Positions 4,791 through 6,848 of a stretch of 6,848 nt of DNA are shown one piece after another. Under the pieces are notes generated by a model, which was not told where the DNA came from, made no database searches, and saw only the letters and a list, made by a program, of their open reading frames with translations. The position numbers and the translations under genes are program-made. Source of the DNA: an uncultured Rhodocyclaceae bacterium (GTDB lineage Bacteria > Pseudomonadota > Gammaproteobacteria > Burkholderiales > Rhodocyclaceae); contig CAIYZZ010000046.1 in NCBI GenBank assembly GCA_903930805.1, positions 1-6,848 of the forward strand, given 5' to 3'. Within the stretch, counting starts at the first letter, position 1. Every line of letters begins with the position of its first letter.

Positions 4791-5828
4791 TCAAGGCGCA
4801 GGATTGCCGTGCATGAGGTGGAGCTTGTCAATCGTGGCCAGTACCTCCGGACTCAGAACAACCTCGCAGGCATCAAGATCCTCCTCCAGCTGTTTCACCG
4901 AGGAAGCGCCGAGGATAGTGCTGGCAACAAACCAGCGGGAACGCATGAAGGCCAGCGCCAGTTGGGTCGGCGTCAAGCCGTGTGCGCGCGCAAGTTTGCC
5001 GTAGGCGGCAACGGCCAGATCGACACCCGGCCGTTCATAGCGCTGGCCGAATCCCTTGAAGCGGGTAACGCGCCCCTCTGCCTTGGGATTGTCGAGGTAC
5101 TTGCCGGTCAGGTGGCCAAAGGCGAGGGGTGAGTAGGCCAGAAGGCCGATTTGCTCACGATGACAGGCTTCTGCCAGGCCAATCTCGAAGTTGCGATTGA
5201 GCAGGTTGTAGGCGTTCTGGATCGAGACGACACGCGGCAGGCCGAACTCCTCGGCGTGGCGGACAAACTGCATCACACCCCAAGCGTGTTCGTTTGAGAG
5301 ACCGATCGCGTGGATCTTGCCCTCTGCCACCAGTTCGGCAAGGGCTTCGAGTTGAGCCTTGATCGGTGTAGTGTCATGCTCCTTGGCGGGATCGTATTGC
5401 CATTGACCGAACATCGGCTGGTTGCGATCCGGCCAGTGCAACTGGTAGAGATCAACATAGTCGGTTTGCAGCCGACGCAGCGAGGCCTCAAGGGCTGAGC
5501 GGATGTTTGCCCGGGTGAAATTGAGCGCACCGCCACGAATCCAGGGCATGGTGCGCCCGGGGCCCGCCACCTTGCTGGCGAGGACGATGCGCTCACGATC
5601 CTGGCGCTTGAGCCAATTGCCGACGATGGTTTCGGTTGCACCGTAGGTTTCAGCGCGGGGTGGCACGGCATAGAGTTCGGCGGTGTCGATGAAGTTGATA
5701 CCCCGCTCAAGGGCAAGATCGAGCTGGGCATGGGCATCCTGTTCCATGGTCTGTTCGCCAAAGGTCATGGTGCCGAGGCAGACCGGGGTAACGGCGAGCT
5801 TGCTGGTGCCAAGAAGACGGGTTTCCAT
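4791..5828 (-). CDS. tas: NADP(H)-dependent aldo/keto reductase, Tas-like
   Basis: A 345-residue aldo/keto reductase, nearly the length of Escherichia coli Tas (346). Characteristic segments match: LGTMTFGEQ with DAHAQLDLA at the start, NFIDTAELYAVPPRAET, a LQTDYVDLYQLHWP strand and the closing STILGASSVKQLEEDL that binds the cofactor phosphate end. The catalytic tetrad is Asp48, Tyr53, Lys86 and His131. The enzyme folds as a TIM barrel and reduces aldehydes or ketones with NADPH in the cytoplasm. The natural substrate of Tas is not settled. The name comes from its ability to restore tyrosine prototrophy to starved mutants. The ATG at 5828 follows AGGA by six bases. It stands alone: 287 bases separate it from the esterase upstream and it converges on the small flagellar-type gene. 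Confidence 0.9.
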   Translation of the reverse strand: METRLLGTSKLAVTPVCLGTMTFGEQTMEQDAHAQLDLALERGINFIDTAELYAVPPRAETYGATETIVGNWLKRQDRERIVLASKVAGPGRTMPWIRGGALNFTRANIRSALEASLRRLQTDYVDLYQLHWPDRNQPMFGQWQYDPAKEHDTTPIKAQLEALAELVAEGKIHAIGLSNEHAWGVMQFVRHAEEFGLPRVVSIQNAYNLLNRNFEIGLAEACHREQIGLLAYSPLAFGHLTGKYLDNPKAEGRVTRFKGFGQRYERPGVDLAVAAYGKLARAHGLTPTQLALAFMRSRWFVASTILGASSVKQLEEDLDACEVVLSPEVLATIDKLHLMHGNPAP

Positions 5829-6115
5829 GGGGGTTCCTATTTTGTGAATTGCTGATACTCGACAAAGATTTTCATCTGGTGCTCATCTAAGAAGACCAGA
5901 CGGGATCGCGTACTGACTGATCGCTACGCAGTTCGGCGATCGCGCAAACCGGTGGCAGAAAATTCATTTCCGACCGTTCCGGCACAGGATGTCCCAGTCA
6001 CTTCGACATTTCCTCTACATTCCGATTGACCACGGTTGCACGCAGCATCAGCGGTGCCAAACCGGATATGGCGCCGCAGACGTATTTCTCTGTCATCAAC
6101 AAGGGTCAAGCCAAT
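5829..6115. other. Intergenic region upstream of tas-like gene
   Basis: These 287 bases lie between two minus-strand genes and should contain the promoter of the aldo/keto reductase and the end of the esterase transcript. I see no gene. The open minus-strand frame at 6109-5924 has no recognisable features. A Shine-Dalgarno (AGGA, about 5835-5838) for the reductase is the only clear signal. A 13-base sequence at 5867-5879 recurs at 4657-4669 on the other side of the reductase gene. Confidence 0.4.
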
Positions 6116-6796
6116 TCAACACGTTGCCATTCTGGCTTGGAGCCATCCACCGATGAGCTCGATTTCTTCTAGGCAGATGGCGTGCGGCATGGGATATTCG
6201 TGCCACTCGAGCTTGTAACCCCGCTCCATGAGAAACCCTCTGGCCTGCATTCCCAGTTCAAGGGTAACCACGTCGTCCTCAGTTCCATGGGCAGCGAGGA
6301 TCGGTATGGCCAGATTGGCATCAGCGGCCTCTTCGGCCAGCAGCCGTTGGCTGGGAAGGTAGGTCGACAAGGCGATCACACCCGCCAAGGTTTCCGGATG
6401 CGTCAGGGCCGTGGTATAGGCGATGGCCCCGCCTTGTGAAAAGCCGGCGAGAAAGATTTTGTGACTCGGAATCCCGCGCTGGTTTTCACGCGCAATCAGG
6501 GCACGAACGATCTGGCGTGATTGCAGGATGCCAACTTCATCGACCTGACGGCTGGCAGGTTCCAGAGAAATGATGTCGTACCAGGCCCGCATGACATAGC
6601 CACCGTTGCAGGTCACCGGGATCTCGGGCGCATGGGGAAAGACGAAACGAACCCCGGGATGCTTATCCAGTCCCAACTCGGGAACGACCGGCACAAAGTC
6701 GGAACCGTCCGCACCGAGGCCGTGCATCCAGATCACCGCAAACTCGGGGTCTGGGGCAGTCTCAATTTCGAGGGGTGGCAATTGATCTTTCAACAT
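6116..6796 (-). CDS. Carboxylesterase/phospholipase-family alpha/beta hydrolase
   Basis: A 226-residue member of the Abhydrolase_2 family (carboxylesterase II/acyl-protein thioesterase-like), of normal length (about 215-230). HGLGADGSDF (25-34) is the oxyanion-hole loop, and FPHAPEIPVTCNGGYVMRAWYD (53-74) is the family hallmark segment. The catalytic triad is Ser120 in GFSQGG, Asp174 in HGTEDDVV and His205 in PMPHAIC. Such enzymes hydrolyse short-chain esters or lysophospholipids in the cytoplasm. The real substrate cannot be read from the sequence. The ATG at 6796 follows AAAGGAAAGA, a strong ribosome binding site with correct spacing. The last residues (GGWLQARMATC) are family-typical, so the gene is complete. 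The 52 bases upstream to the window edge show no identifiable gene. Promoter and operon membership are unresolved. Confidence 0.88.
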   Translation of the reverse strand: MLKDQLPPLEIETAPDPEFAVIWMHGLGADGSDFVPVVPELGLDKHPGVRFVFPHAPEIPVTCNGGYVMRAWYDIISLEPASRQVDEVGILQSRQIVRALIARENQRGIPSHKIFLAGFSQGGAIAYTTALTHPETLAGVIALSTYLPSQRLLAEEAADANLAIPILAAHGTEDDVVTLELGMQARGFLMERGYKLEWHEYPMPHAICLEEIELIGGWLQARMATC

Positions 6797-6848
6797 TCTT
6801 TCCTTTGACTCGCCTGGGTACAGCTGCGGCCTCTACGGATCTTGCTTC

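Noticed and set aside
5924..6109. Minus-strand 61-codon frame between the esterase and the reductase
   Set aside because: It has no recognisable motif and no ribosome binding site, and its arginine- and cysteine-rich composition is typical of a chance frame in GC-rich DNA.

Overview
The window looks like chromosomal DNA of a betaproteobacterium, probably of the Rhodocyclales type (Dechloromonas/Azonexus-like). This rests on moderately high GC, the mix of gene families and the style of several small proteins. It is an inference from reading alone; no database search was possible. All recognisable genes are housekeeping or accessory metabolic genes. I see no rRNA, tRNA, CRISPR array or intact insertion sequence.

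Layout, left to right. Positions 1-2309 are all minus strand, read right to left. They hold a class I SAM-dependent methyltransferase (2309-1596) whose stop overlaps the start of an unrecognised 119-residue protein (1599-1240). A broken serine-recombinase (resolvase) remnant (about 1219-917) follows, then a PcaD-like 3-oxoadipate enol-lactonase/alpha-beta hydrolase (917-141). Last is the first 35 codons of a probable class V aminotransferase (105 to the window edge). The remnant sits exactly where the hydrolase's own upstream region should be, and its reading frame ends in a TGATG overlap with the hydrolase start, so an old recombination event probably rewired this locus.

Positions 2310-2562 are a divergent intergenic region. 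It contains an 8-bp inverted repeat in front of the plus-strand genes and a cysteine-rich reading frame, without a normal start, just upstream of the methyltransferase. Positions 2563-3429 form a compact plus-strand cluster of a 71-residue unknown protein, a 75-residue unknown protein and a YchJ/UPF0225 protein with a SEC-C metal-binding motif; the last two overlap by 7 bases. Positions 3430-4022 have no convincing gene but contain several strong hairpins, including a nested three-tier inverted repeat at 3546-3614 with a competing alternative fold.

Positions 4023-4614 hold two divergent small genes. One encodes a single-pass membrane protein with a short cysteine cluster (minus). The other encodes a 74-residue protein resembling the C-terminal end of flagellar rod/hook proteins (plus). 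From 4791 to 6796, minus strand, lie a Tas-like aldo/keto reductase and a carboxylesterase/phospholipase-family hydrolase, separated by 287 bases with nothing recognisable.

The strongest candidates for something undescribed are the methyltransferase/119-residue pair with its cysteine-rich upstream frame, and the structured non-coding block at 3430-4022. Both are leads, not demonstrated systems.
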